A stretch of 36,860 nt of DNA from an uncultured Acetatifactor sp. (lineage in GTDB: Bacteria > Bacillota > Clostridia > Lachnospirales > Lachnospiraceae), in the NCBI GenBank assembly GCA_910585615.1, contig CAJUFO010000046.1:1-36860 (forward strand), written 5' to 3'. The translations under genes and the position numbers were made by a program. Positions 22,593 through 30,051 of the stretch are shown here, piece by piece. The notes under the pieces were generated by a model that was not told the origin of the DNA, ran no database searches, and worked only from the letters and a program-made list of their open reading frames with translations. Every line of letters starts with the position of its first letter. Position 1 is the first letter of the stretch.

Positions 22593-23945
22593 ATGAAACT
22601 CTTTCAGTATAACAAGGATGACGTAAAGAAGACTCTGGACATGGCATGGCCTGCGATACTGGAGTCGTTTTTCGCCGCGTTCGCGGGCCTGGTGGACTCC
22701 CTGATGGTGAGCTCCATGGGCGCCTATGCGGTGGCGGCGGTGGGGCTGACCACACAGCCCAAGTTCGTGGGGCTGTCCCTGTTCATTGCCGCCAATGTGT
22801 CCATATCGGCTCTGGTGGCCAGGCGGAAGGGCCAGGGCAAGCGGGAGGAGGCGAACCAGATCTTCTCCACCTTCCTGGTGTTCATTGTGGTGATGGCCAT
22901 TGCGGTCAGCGTCCTGATGGTGGCGCTGGCCGACCCTATCATCCGCCTCTGCGGCTCCGAGGAGCTCACCCATGACAGCGCGGTGCTGTATTTCAGGATC
23001 ATCATGGGCGGCATGATCTTCAACTGCGTCCAGATGGGCATCAACTCCGCGCAGCGGGGCGCAGGCAACACCCGCATCACCATGCGCACCAATCTGGTGT
23101 CCAATACGGTGAATATCCTGTTCAACTACCTGCTGATCGGCGGGCATCTGGGCTTTCCGGCCCTGGGAATCAGGGGAGCGGCCCTGGCCACCGTGCTGGG
23201 GACTGTGGTGTCCAGCGTCATGAGCGTGATGTCCGTATGGAAGGACGACAATTTCGTAAGCATTCCCTACATAATAAAGAAGCGGATCAGGCCTGCCATG
23301 GAGGCCCTGAAGAACATCATCAAGGTGGGCTACAGCGTCTTCGCGGAGCAGATCCTCATGCGCATCGGCTTCATGCTGACCGCCATCATGGCGGCAAACC
23401 AGGGGACTGCGGCCATGGCGGCCCATCAGGTGGGGATGAACATCATGGGGCTGTCCTTCTCCTTCGGGGACGGTCTGCAGGCCACGGCGGTAGCCCTGAT
23501 CGGGTTCAGCCTGGGGGCAAAGGAGCCGGAGCGGGCCAGGCAGTACGGCAAGACCTGCCGGATGATAGGCACCGTGATTTCGGTGGCTCTGGCCGTCATC
23601 TATTTCTTTGGGGCGCGGGCCCTCATGGAGCTTTTCTTTGCGGAAGAAGAAATCGTGGAGATTGGCATAGACATTATGCATATCATCATCTTCGTGGTCA
23701 TCCTGCAGATTGCCCAGGTGATCTATATGGGATGCCTGCGGGGGGCGGGGGATACGCTGTACACGGCGATCGCCTCCACCATCAGCGTCACTTTGGTGAG
23801 GACATTGGGCTCCTATTTCTTCGGCTATGTGCTGAACCTGGGGATAGCGGGCATCTGGGTGGGGGTGATTGCGGACCAACTGTCCCGGTTCCTCTTCGCC
23901 AGCATCCGGTTCCGCCGGGGGAAGTGGACGGAGATCAGGATCTAG
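22593..23945 (+). CDS. MATE family multidrug/metabolite efflux transporter
   Basis: A 450-residue membrane protein with twelve predicted helices in two homologous halves, typical of the DinF/NorM superfamily: cation-coupled export of drugs or metabolites. Seen are AWPAILESFFAAFAGLVDSL at the start, the repeat motif INSAQRGAGNTRITM in the first half and its counterpart MGCLRGAGDTLYTAIAS in the second. The start is ATG 22593 with CAGGGAG upstream. It begins right after the rplQ terminator and its stop overlaps that of the convergent peptidase. The substrate is unknown. Confidence 0.9.
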   Translation: MKLFQYNKDDVKKTLDMAWPAILESFFAAFAGLVDSLMVSSMGAYAVAAVGLTTQPKFVGLSLFIAANVSISALVARRKGQGKREEANQIFSTFLVFIVVMAIAVSVLMVALADPIIRLCGSEELTHDSAVLYFRIIMGGMIFNCVQMGINSAQRGAGNTRITMRTNLVSNTVNILFNYLLIGGHLGFPALGIRGAALATVLGTVVSSVMSVMSVWKDDNFVSIPYIIKKRIRPAMEALKNIIKVGYSVFAEQILMRIGFMLTAIMAANQGTAAMAAHQVGMNIMGLSFSFGDGLQATAVALIGFSLGAKEPERARQYGKTCRMIGTVISVALAVIYFFGARALMELFFAEEEIVEIGIDIMHIIIFVVILQIAQVIYMGCLRGAGDTLYTAIASTISVTLVRTLGSYFFGYVLNLGIAGIWVGVIADQLSRFLFASIRFRRGKWTEIRI

Positions 23946-24913
23946 GGAGCGGCGGGCTCCAGGGTTTTCTGGAAGTGCTGGTAATCCTTCACGCCGTTCC
24001 AGTCGCCGCCCCAGGTAAAGCCATGCCGTGTGAAGAGCTCATAGCATAAATCATCCTCGTCGATCTTGTGGGGGAAGCTCAGGTCCCTCCGGGCGTAGGG
24101 GAGGGCGGAGGCGGGGGAGACCTGCTCGGCGCCCTCCTCCGTATAGGTGACATAGGGATTGTACAGGGGGTTGATGTCGATGGCCAGGCCGTAGGCATGC
24201 TTCGACAGGCGGTCCGTATCGTCCACCGTGCGGTAGTTGAAACAGGAGGTATTGTTGTCCTCCATGGAGGCGGTGTCGTCTCCGTCGTATTCATCGATCA
24301 GGAGCACCTTTTCCAGCCTGTATTCATTGCGGTAGAGCTCCCGGAAGATTTCCGTCAGGTCGGCGGCTATGGCGGCATTGCAGACCAGCTCCCCCTCAGT
24401 GGGATTTCCGTCGTAGTCTATGTGCAGGATGTGGACATAGCGGAGTTCATCGAAGGTGATTTCCGGCGGCTCCGGGCTCTCTGCCCCCGCATCCTCCGCC
24501 GGATAGGAAACGCCCGTCATGTACCGGCGCAGGTTGTCGGAGACAGGCTCGTAATAGAAGCCCTCCTCCAGTGTGAAGCGCTGGTCCGCCTGGCTGGCGC
24601 CGTTCAGGACGGCCCCGGTCAGGGAGGAGACAGGAATGTCTTCCTCTTCGTCGGCGTCTCCCTCCGGGTCAGGGATGTTTTCAGGCTCCGGGGAGGGGCT
24701 GGGAGAGCTGTCCGGCGGCTCCGGGGTGGGCGTGGACACTGCGTCGGCGTCCTCTGGCGGCGCTGTGGGCTCCTGGGTGGGGCTGCCGCCATTGATATGG
24801 GCGTATTCGCTGAGGCTCATGGAATTGCTGCTGAACAGCCTGCTCAGGCTGCCTGCGATGACGACGATGGCAGCCAATACCACTACCATCTTCACGATTT
24901 TCTCTCTATCCAT
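23942..24913 (-). CDS. Membrane-anchored M15 family peptidase (VanY-like D,D-carboxypeptidase)
   Basis: A 323-residue surface enzyme expected to trim peptidoglycan stem peptides. Residues 7-26 are an uncleaved signal anchor. Residues 40-95 are a Pro/Ser/Glu/Asp-rich wall-spanning linker, and 150-320 the zinc peptidase domain with SKHAYGLAIDINPLYNPY (H239 and D246 as ligands) and WGGDWNGVKDYQHFQ (H313 as the third ligand). AAAGGAA precedes the ATG. It is convergent with the MATE gene; both stop codons share the tetranucleotide CTAG. The fold M15_4 is likely; the exact cleavage is inferred. Confidence 0.88.
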   Translation of the reverse strand: MDREKIVKMVVVLAAIVVIAGSLSRLFSSNSMSLSEYAHINGGSPTQEPTAPPEDADAVSTPTPEPPDSSPSPSPEPENIPDPEGDADEEEDIPVSSLTGAVLNGASQADQRFTLEEGFYYEPVSDNLRRYMTGVSYPAEDAGAESPEPPEITFDELRYVHILHIDYDGNPTEGELVCNAAIAADLTEIFRELYRNEYRLEKVLLIDEYDGDDTASMEDNNTSCFNYRTVDDTDRLSKHAYGLAIDINPLYNPYVTYTEEGAEQVSPASALPYARRDLSFPHKIDEDDLCYELFTRHGFTWGGDWNGVKDYQHFQKTLEPAAP

Positions 24914-24958
24914 AAAAGATTCCTTTCTGTGGGTTCTGTGGGCTTTTCCCGTATCATT

Positions 24959-24987
24959 AGAATAGCACAGGAACGCGATTTTGTAAA
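24959..24987 (-). promoter_or_regulatory. Promoter of the M15 peptidase gene
   Basis: On the minus strand, TTTACA (24982-24987), 17 bases, then TGC followed by TATTCT (24959-24964), an extended -10 box. It leaves about 40 bases of leader before the peptidase ATG. Confidence 0.6.
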
Positions 24988-25056
24988 TCTGCGGAGAAGA
25001 CAGGGAGGCTGCGCACAGGATGGGATATTACTGTTCACGGATAGTTCCGCGAAGTG

Positions 25057-25081
25057 TTTTCGTGCGCATTTTGCACGAAAA
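25057..25081 (+). repeat. Hairpin upstream of the ecfA1 promoter
   Basis: TTTTCGTGC (25057-25065) pairs with GCACGAAAA (25073-25081) around GCATTTT, and outer GTG/CAC can extend it past a one-base bulge. It stands between the divergent peptidase and ecf promoters and could be an operator or a terminator-like stem. Confidence 0.5.
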
Positions 25082-25099
25082 TCACGATGGGATTTTGTC

Positions 25100-25128
25100 T
25101 TGTAATCCCCGGCGGAATCTAATATAAT
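25100..25128 (+). promoter_or_regulatory. Promoter of the ecf operon
   Basis: TTGTAA (25100-25105), a 17-base spacer and the consensus TATAAT (25123-25128) point at ecfA1, 43 bases downstream. This gives the ECF transporter genes independence from the ribosomal cluster, from which the MATE and peptidase genes separate them. Confidence 0.72.
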
Positions 25129-25170
25129 GTCAGAGTGTGGAAAGATTTTACGAAAGGGACAGGGAAGGCC

Positions 25171-26022
25171 ATGGGAATCATTCGGACAAAGGACCTGGTA
25201 TACGAATATGTCAGGCGGGACGAGGAGGGCAATGTGGAGGGCTTCACCACGGCTGTGGACAAGGTGGACCTGGACGTGCAGCCCGGGGAGTTCATCGCCA
25301 TCCTGGGGCATAACGGCTCCGGAAAATCCACCCTTGCCAAGCATATCAATGCCATCCTGAACCCCACGGAGGGCAGCGTCTGGGTGGACGGGATGGATAC
25401 CTCGGAGGAGGGGCATATCTGGGACATCCGCCAGCGGGCGGGCATGGTGTTCCAGAACCCGGATAACCAGATCATCGGCCAGGTGGTGGAGGAGGACGTG
25501 GGCTTCGGGCCGGAGAACATGGGCGTCCCCACGAAAGAAATCTGGGAGCGGGTGGAGGAGAGCCTGAAGGCCGTGGGCATGTACGAATACCGCAGGCATT
25601 CCCCCAACAAGCTTTCCGGCGGCCAGAAGCAGCGGGTCTCCATCGCAGGGGTCCTGGCCATGCACCCCAAATGCATCGTGCTGGACGAGCCCACCGCCAT
25701 GCTGGATCCCAAGGGCCGCAGGGAAGTCATCCGCGCGGTGCGGGCCCTGAATGAGGTGGAGGGCATCACGGTGGTGCTGATCACCCACTATATGGAGGAG
25801 ACCATCCACGCGGACAGGGTATTCGTCATGGACAGCGGGAAAATCGCCATGGAGGGCACGCCCCGGCAGATTTTCTCCCAGGTGGAGCGGCTGCAGGAGC
25901 TGCGGCTGGACGTGCCCCAGGTGACCTTGCTGGCCCATGAGCTGCGGAAAAAAGGAATCGGGCTGCCGGAGGGCATCCTGACCGTGGAGGAGTTGGCGGA
26001 CGCCCTGGCGGGGAGCAGGTGA
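25171..26022 (+). CDS. ecfA1: Energy-coupling factor transporter ATPase EcfA1
   Basis: One of the two ATPases that power vitamin and micronutrient uptake through shared EcfT and exchangeable S-components. The 283-residue product has Walker A GHNGSGKS (46-53), Q-loop FQNPDNQI, signature LSGGQKQR (148-155), Walker B CIVLDEP (168-174) and the H-loop ITHY with H206. I start at ATG 25171 (MGIIRTKDLVYEY), with GGGAAGG upstream; an ATG at 25135 would add 12 residues and lacks a ribosome site. No S-component is adjacent. Confidence 0.95.
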   Translation: MGIIRTKDLVYEYVRRDEEGNVEGFTTAVDKVDLDVQPGEFIAILGHNGSGKSTLAKHINAILNPTEGSVWVDGMDTSEEGHIWDIRQRAGMVFQNPDNQIIGQVVEEDVGFGPENMGVPTKEIWERVEESLKAVGMYEYRRHSPNKLSGGQKQRVSIAGVLAMHPKCIVLDEPTAMLDPKGRREVIRAVRALNEVEGITVVLITHYMEETIHADRVFVMDSGKIAMEGTPRQIFSQVERLQELRLDVPQVTLLAHELRKKGIGLPEGILTVEELADALAGSR

Positions 26023-26085
26023 CCGGGAAAGCCCCTGCCGGAAGCAGAGGGACGGAATCTGCAAAAATGGACGAGAGGTATCGAT

Positions 26086-26955
26086 ATGTCGATTATTCTG
26101 GATCATGTGAGTTATATATACGGAGAGGACGGCCCCCTGGCCGTGAAGGCCCTGGACGACGTAAGCCTCCAGATTCCGGACGGGCAGTTCGTGGGCATCA
26201 TCGGCCATACGGGATCGGGGAAATCCACTCTGGTACAGCATATGAACGGCCTGCTGAAAGCCACCGGCGGCCATATCTATTTCAACGGGGAGGACATCTA
26301 TGACAGGGACTTTCCCATGAAGAAGCTGCGCAGCAGGGTAGGGCTGGTCTTCCAGTATCCGGAGCACCAGCTCTTTGAGATAGATGTGTTCAGCGATGTG
26401 TGCTTCGGGCCGAAGAACCTGGGGATGGACAAGAAGGAGGCGGAATTGAAGGCCTTTGACGCCCTGCGCAAGGTAGGGATGCCCATGGAGCTGTACTACC
26501 AGTCCCCCTTCGAGCTCTCCGGCGGCCAGAAGCGCCGGGCGGCCATCGCGGGGGTGCTGGCCATGGCGCCGCAGGTATTGATCTTGGACGAACCCACCGC
26601 GGGCCTGGATCCAAAAGGCAGGGAGGAGATATTGCGGCAGATCAAGGAGCTGCAGGCCCAGACAGGCATGACCATCCTATTGGTGAGCCACAGCATGGAG
26701 GACGTGGCGGAGTATGTAGACAGGATTGTAGTCATGAATAAGGGGAAGGTCATGTATGACGGCGCGCCCAAGGAGGTATTCGCCCACTATAAGGAGCTGG
26801 AGGAGGTGGGGCTGGCAGCGCCCCAGGTCACCTATATCCTCCACACGCTGAAGGACAGGGGATTTGACGTGGACGTGAACGCCACCACCACCGGCGAGGC
26901 GGTGGACACCGTGCTGCACGCACTGGGCCGGGCCCCGGAAGCCTTTCGCCCGTGA
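26086..26955 (+). CDS. ecfA2: Energy-coupling factor transporter ATPase EcfA2
   Basis: Second ATPase of the ECF module, forming a heterodimer with EcfA1. The 289-residue product has Walker A GHTGSGKS (40-47), FQYPEHQLFE with the EcfA2-type Q-loop, signature LSGGQKRR (144-151), Walker B VLILDEP (164-170) and the H-loop VSHS. GAGAGG precedes the ATG. The 63-base gap from ecfA1 has no clear signal. Confidence 0.95.
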   Translation: MSIILDHVSYIYGEDGPLAVKALDDVSLQIPDGQFVGIIGHTGSGKSTLVQHMNGLLKATGGHIYFNGEDIYDRDFPMKKLRSRVGLVFQYPEHQLFEIDVFSDVCFGPKNLGMDKKEAELKAFDALRKVGMPMELYYQSPFELSGGQKRRAAIAGVLAMAPQVLILDEPTAGLDPKGREEILRQIKELQAQTGMTILLVSHSMEDVAEYVDRIVVMNKGKVMYDGAPKEVFAHYKELEEVGLAAPQVTYILHTLKDRGFDVDVNATTTGEAVDTVLHALGRAPEAFRP

Positions 26956-27023
26956 GCCGGGCCACAGTGAAGAGCAGGTTTTAGCGACTGTCAGTATAAA
27001 TTTGGATACAGGCGAGGAGAGAT

Positions 27024-27827
27024 ATGCTGAGGGATATTACATTAGGACAATATTATCAGACGGAATCCGTGATCCACAGGCTGGATCCCCGGGTGAAGCT
27101 GGGGGGGACTTTAGGTTACATCATTTCCTTATTCTTCTTCCGGAACTTCCTGGGATATGGGGTGGCGGCCGTCTTTCTGGCCACGGTCATCGGCCTTTCC
27201 CATGTGCCGTTCCGGTTCATCGTAAAGGGGATGAAAGCGATCGTCTTTCTGCTTCTGATCACGGTGACCTTCAACCTGTTCCTGACACCGGGCAGGGAGC
27301 TGGTCTCCGTCTGGAAACTGACCATCACGGTGGAGGGCCTGCGGACGGCCGTCACCATGGCAATCCGCCTGACCATGCTCATCATCGGCTCCTCCCTGAT
27401 GACCCTGACCACCACCCCCAACAACCTGACGGACGGCATGGAGAGCATGATGAAGCCCCTGAAGGCTTTCCGGGTGCCGGTGCACGAGGTGGCCATGATC
27501 ATGTCCATCGCCCTTCGCTTCATCCCGATTCTGCTGGAGGAGACGGACAAGATCATGAAGGCCCAGATCGCCAGAGGGGCGGATTTCGAGACGGGGAACA
27601 TCGTGAGGAGGGCCAAGGCGCTGGTGCCGCTGTTGGTGCCCCTGTTCATCTCCGCCTTCCGCAGGGCGAACGACCTGGCCATGGCCATGGAGGCCAGGTG
27701 CTACCGGGGCGGGGAGGGCAGGACGAAGATGAAGCCCCTTATCTATCAGAGGCGGGACAGGCTGGGGCAGATATGCATTTTGGCCTATCTGGCGATCAGC
27801 ATAACGGCGGGCAGGCTGCGGTTCTGA
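27024..27827 (+). CDS. ecfT: Energy-coupling factor transporter transmembrane protein EcfT
   Basis: EcfT is the membrane scaffold linking the ATPases to the substrate-binding S-component. The 267-residue product has five to six hydrophobic segments and the two coupling motifs: ARG in IARGADFE (183-185) and the second in MEARCYRGG (about 222-230), where ARG is replaced by ARC, a variant that occurs in the family. GCGAGGAGAG precedes the ATG. ecfA1-ecfA2-ecfT-truA-rplM-rpsI is the classical Bacillota order. Confidence 0.95.
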   Translation: MLRDITLGQYYQTESVIHRLDPRVKLGGTLGYIISLFFFRNFLGYGVAAVFLATVIGLSHVPFRFIVKGMKAIVFLLLITVTFNLFLTPGRELVSVWKLTITVEGLRTAVTMAIRLTMLIIGSSLMTLTTTPNNLTDGMESMMKPLKAFRVPVHEVAMIMSIALRFIPILLEETDKIMKAQIARGADFETGNIVRRAKALVPLLVPLFISAFRRANDLAMAMEARCYRGGEGRTKMKPLIYQRRDRLGQICILAYLAISITAGRLRF

Positions 27828-27959
27828 AAGATTACGCGCATATCTTCCGTCCGGGGAGGCGGACAAAGACCTGGCGGACAGATACAGCGGCAGGACGCAT
27901 CAGACAGATACATCCGCCGGAAAGCCGCAGGCTGCCTGGCGGGAGAGAAAGGACAGGAG

Positions 27960-28703
27960 ATGGAGAAGAAGCGCATCCGCATGACAGTGGCCTATGACGG
28001 CACCAATTATCACGGCTGGCAGGTCCAGGACAATGGAATCACCATCGAATCGGAGCTGAACAGATGCCTGACGGAGCTCCTGAAGGAGCCCATACAGGTC
28101 ATCGGCGCCAGCCGCACGGACTCCGGGGTGCACGCCCTGGGGAACGTGGCGGTGTTCGACACGCTGTCCCGGATGCCCGCGGGGAAGATTGCCTATGCGC
28201 TGAACCAGCGGCTTCCGGAGGACATCCGGATCCAGAAGTCCGAGGAAGTCCCGGGGGACTGGCATCCCAGGTACTGCGAGAGCCGCAAGACCTATGAGTA
28301 CCGGATCTACCGGGGGGAGTTCCCCCAGCCCGTGAAGCGGCTGTATTCCTATTTCACCTACCATCCCCTGGATGTGGGGCGCATGCGGGAGGCGGCGGCT
28401 TACCTGGAGGGGGAGCATGATTTCCGCAGCTTCTGCCAGACCGGGGCACAGGTGCGCAGCACCGTCAGGACGCTGTACGCGCTGTGGGTGGAGGAGCAGG
28501 GCCAGGATCTGGTCATCCGTGTGTGCGGCAACGGCTTCCTCTACAATATGGTGCGGATCATAGCGGGGACCCTGATGGAGGTAGGGCAGGGCAAGCGGGA
28601 GCCGGAGTCCATGCGGGATATCCTGGAGGCCGCGGATCGTGCCGCCGCAGGGCCTACCGCCCCGGCCCACGGGCTGACGCTGGTGCGCTACGAGTTTTTA
28701 TGA
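27960..28703 (+). CDS. truA: tRNA pseudouridine(38-40) synthase TruA
   Basis: Converts uridines 38-40 of the tRNA anticodon stem to pseudouridine. The 247-residue product has AYDGTNYHGWQVQ near the start, the catalytic aspartate D54 in ASRTDSGVHALGNV, and the C-terminal NGFLYNMVRIIAGTLMEVG signature. The start is slightly uncertain: CAGGAG directly abuts ATG 27960, while ATG 27981 would drop seven residues but has no better ribosome site. The 132-base gap after ecfT holds a GTCCG/CGGAC stem only. Confidence 0.94.
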   Translation: MEKKRIRMTVAYDGTNYHGWQVQDNGITIESELNRCLTELLKEPIQVIGASRTDSGVHALGNVAVFDTLSRMPAGKIAYALNQRLPEDIRIQKSEEVPGDWHPRYCESRKTYEYRIYRGEFPQPVKRLYSYFTYHPLDVGRMREAAAYLEGEHDFRSFCQTGAQVRSTVRTLYALWVEEQGQDLVIRVCGNGFLYNMVRIIAGTLMEVGQGKREPESMRDILEAADRAAAGPTAPAHGLTLVRYEFL

Positions 28704-28742
28704 TTTCCACGTAATTTTTCCGCATATTTTGGAAAATAATGA

Positions 28743-28771
28743 TTGACAGAAGATACCGGTTATAGTAAAAT
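28743..28771 (+). promoter_or_regulatory. Promoter of rplM-rpsI
   Basis: The consensus -35 TTGACA (28743-28748), 17 bases, then TAAAAT (28766-28771). The predicted start near 28778 leaves a leader of about 157 bases, separating the rplM-rpsI unit from truA. Confidence 0.78.
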
Positions 28772-28777
28772 AACCAA

Positions 28778-28934
28778 GTGTGACAACGATTCCGAATGCC
28801 GAGCCAAAGCCCCGGCGAAGCATTTGAAAATAGAAAAACCGTCCCGGCGAAACGTGGAATGCAGCCCGGACATCTGCAGGATGCGGCGGACACGGGATAC
28901 AGACTCAAGGAGAACGCAATACGGAGGGAAAGTA
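28778..28934 (+). ncRNA. Probable L13 leader upstream of rplM
   Basis: The 157-base leader is GC-rich and can form several stems, among them AATGC (28795-28799) with GCATT (28820-28824) enclosing a GCCG/CGGC pair. Bacillota rplM genes commonly carry an L13-responsive leader RNA, so this is the expected place. I could not match the family consensus by eye. Confidence 0.45.
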
Positions 28935-29363
28935 ATGAAAACTTTTATGGCTAGTGAAGCTACAATCGATAGAAAATGGTATGTAGTAGACGCTGCGGGC
29001 ATGACCCTGGGCCGCCTGGCCTCAGAGGTCGCCAAGGTTCTGAGAGGAAAGAACAAGCCGATCTTCACTCCCCACATGGATACAGGCGATTATGTGATTA
29101 TCGTCAACGCCGAGAAGATTCAGGTCACCGGCAAGAAGCTGGATCAGAAGATTTATTATCACCATTCCGACTATGTAGGCGGCATGAAGCAGACCACCCT
29201 GAAGGAAAAGCTGGCCAAGAAGCCCGAGCAGGTAATCGAGCTGGCGGTCAAGGGCATGCTTCCCAAGGGGCCTTTAGGAAGGCAGATGTACAGGAAGCTT
29301 TACGTATACGCCGGGCCTGAGCACAAGCATGCGGCTCAGAAGCCTGAGGTACTGACATTCTAA
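28935..29363 (+). CDS. rplM: 50S ribosomal protein L13
   Basis: L13 (uL13) is one of the first proteins to bind 23S rRNA. The 142-residue product has WYVVDAAGMTLGRLASEVAK, FTPHMDTGDYVIIVNAEKI and the signature VKGMLPKGPLGRQMYRKLYV. I start at ATG 28935 (MKTFMASEATIDRKW), with ACGGAGGG upstream; an open frame extends 64 codons further back but through the leader RNA. It is paired with rpsI 23 bases later. Confidence 0.97.
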   Translation: MKTFMASEATIDRKWYVVDAAGMTLGRLASEVAKVLRGKNKPIFTPHMDTGDYVIIVNAEKIQVTGKKLDQKIYYHHSDYVGGMKQTTLKEKLAKKPEQVIELAVKGMLPKGPLGRQMYRKLYVYAGPEHKHAAQKPEVLTF

Positions 29364-29386
29364 AGGATAGGAGGAGAAAATAAATC

Positions 29387-29782
29387 ATGGCTAAGGCAGA
29401 AAGATTCTACGGCACAGGCAGAAGAAAGAAATCCATCGCAAGAGTGTATCTGACACCCGGCAAGGGCGATGTTGTCATCAATAAGAGGAACATGGACGAC
29501 TATTTCGGAATGGAGACCCTGAAGGTCATCGTCCGCCAGCCTTTTGCGGCTACTGGCACCAATGAGAAATTCGACGTGCTGGTGAATGTACGCGGCGGCG
29601 GCTACACCGGACAGGCAGGCGCCATCAGGCACGGCATCGCAAGAGCCCTGCTCCAGGTGGATGCGGACTACAGACCTATTCTGAAGAAGGAAGGCTTCCT
29701 GACCAGAGACCCTCGTATGAAGGAGAGGAAGAAGTACGGCCTCAAAGCGGCCCGTCGCGCTCCGCAGTTCAGCAAGCGTTAA
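29387..29782 (+). CDS. rpsI: 30S ribosomal protein S9
   Basis: S9 (uS9) reaches the P-site tRNA anticodon with its C-terminal tail. The 131-residue product has FYGTGRRKKSIARVYLTPGK, the GGGYTGQAGAIRHGIARALL block and ends ARRAPQFSKR, with the invariant SKR tail. GATAGGAGGA precedes the ATG. It is the last gene of its unit; a terminator follows. Confidence 0.98.
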   Translation: MAKAERFYGTGRRKKSIARVYLTPGKGDVVINKRNMDDYFGMETLKVIVRQPFAATGTNEKFDVLVNVRGGGYTGQAGAIRHGIARALLQVDADYRPILKKEGFLTRDPRMKERKKYGLKAARRAPQFSKR

Positions 29783-29813
29783 GCAGAAAAATTATACAAA
29801 TGCAAGAATATGG

Positions 29814-29842
29814 ACTCCGCAGGTTTTTCTGCGGAGTTTTTT
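29814..29842 (+). terminator. Intrinsic terminator after rpsI
   Basis: ACTCCGCAG (29814-29822) pairs perfectly with CTGCGGAGT (29829-29837) around GTTTTT and runs into TTTTTTC. A strong rho-independent terminator, 32 bases after the rpsI stop. Confidence 0.93.
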
Positions 29843-29884
29843 CTTAACTTTTCAGGAGGTAACTGACCAACGCAATCTGACACG

Positions 29885-29912
29885 AACGGCTCGGAATAAT
29901 CCGAGCCGTTTT
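29885..29912 (+). terminator. Second terminator-like hairpin after rpsI
   Basis: AACGGCTCGGA (29885-29895) pairs with TCCGAGCCGTT (29900-29910) around ATAA and is followed by TTATAT. It may be a back-up terminator or one brought in with the following segment, since it lies at the boundary between core genes and the accessory region. Confidence 0.65.
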
Positions 29913-29946
29913 ATATATCCGGCACATATCGACAAGTGCCTGCAAT

Positions 29947-29983
29947 ATGTTACAAACTCCTTGAAAATAAAAGTTTGTAACAT
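29947..29983. promoter_or_regulatory. Inverted repeat upstream of the ATPase promoter (possible operator)
   Basis: ATGTTACAAACT (29947-29958) and AGTTTGTAACAT (29972-29983) are perfect 12-base inverted copies 13 bases apart. They lie just upstream of the ATPase -35 box. A dimeric regulator site or the end of a small mobile element are both possible. Confidence 0.5.
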
Positions 29984-29996
29984 TAATTCTATAAAC

Positions 29997-30025
29997 TTGA
30001 TTTTCTGAGAGGTTTGTGATATGAT
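29997..30025 (+). promoter_or_regulatory. Promoter of the DUF4143-type ATPase gene
   Basis: TTGATT (29997-30002), 17 bases, then TATGAT (30020-30025) preceded by TGA, an extended -10. It is 27 bases before the ATG, which has GGGGGTG upstream. Confidence 0.7.
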
Positions 30026-30051
30026 TTTAAGCGAAAGGGGGTGCTTTCTTT

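Noticed and set aside
22011..23879. A very long minus-strand open frame of about 620 codons
   Set aside because: It lies opposite rplQ and the MATE gene, is rich in His, Arg, Asp and Gly as expected for the reverse of GC-rich codons, and has no domain or ribosome site.
24892..26367. A 490-codon minus-strand open frame opposite the ecf genes
   Set aside because: It crosses a clear promoter region and two certain ATPase genes; its composition is that of a shadow frame.
27002..27997. A 330-codon plus-strand frame overlapping ecfT
   Set aside because: The real EcfT frame has all family motifs; this one is rich in Gly, Arg and His and has none.
29843..29884. Small gene after the AGGAGG at about 29855
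   Set aside because: No start codon follows at a usable distance and the frame closes within a few codons.
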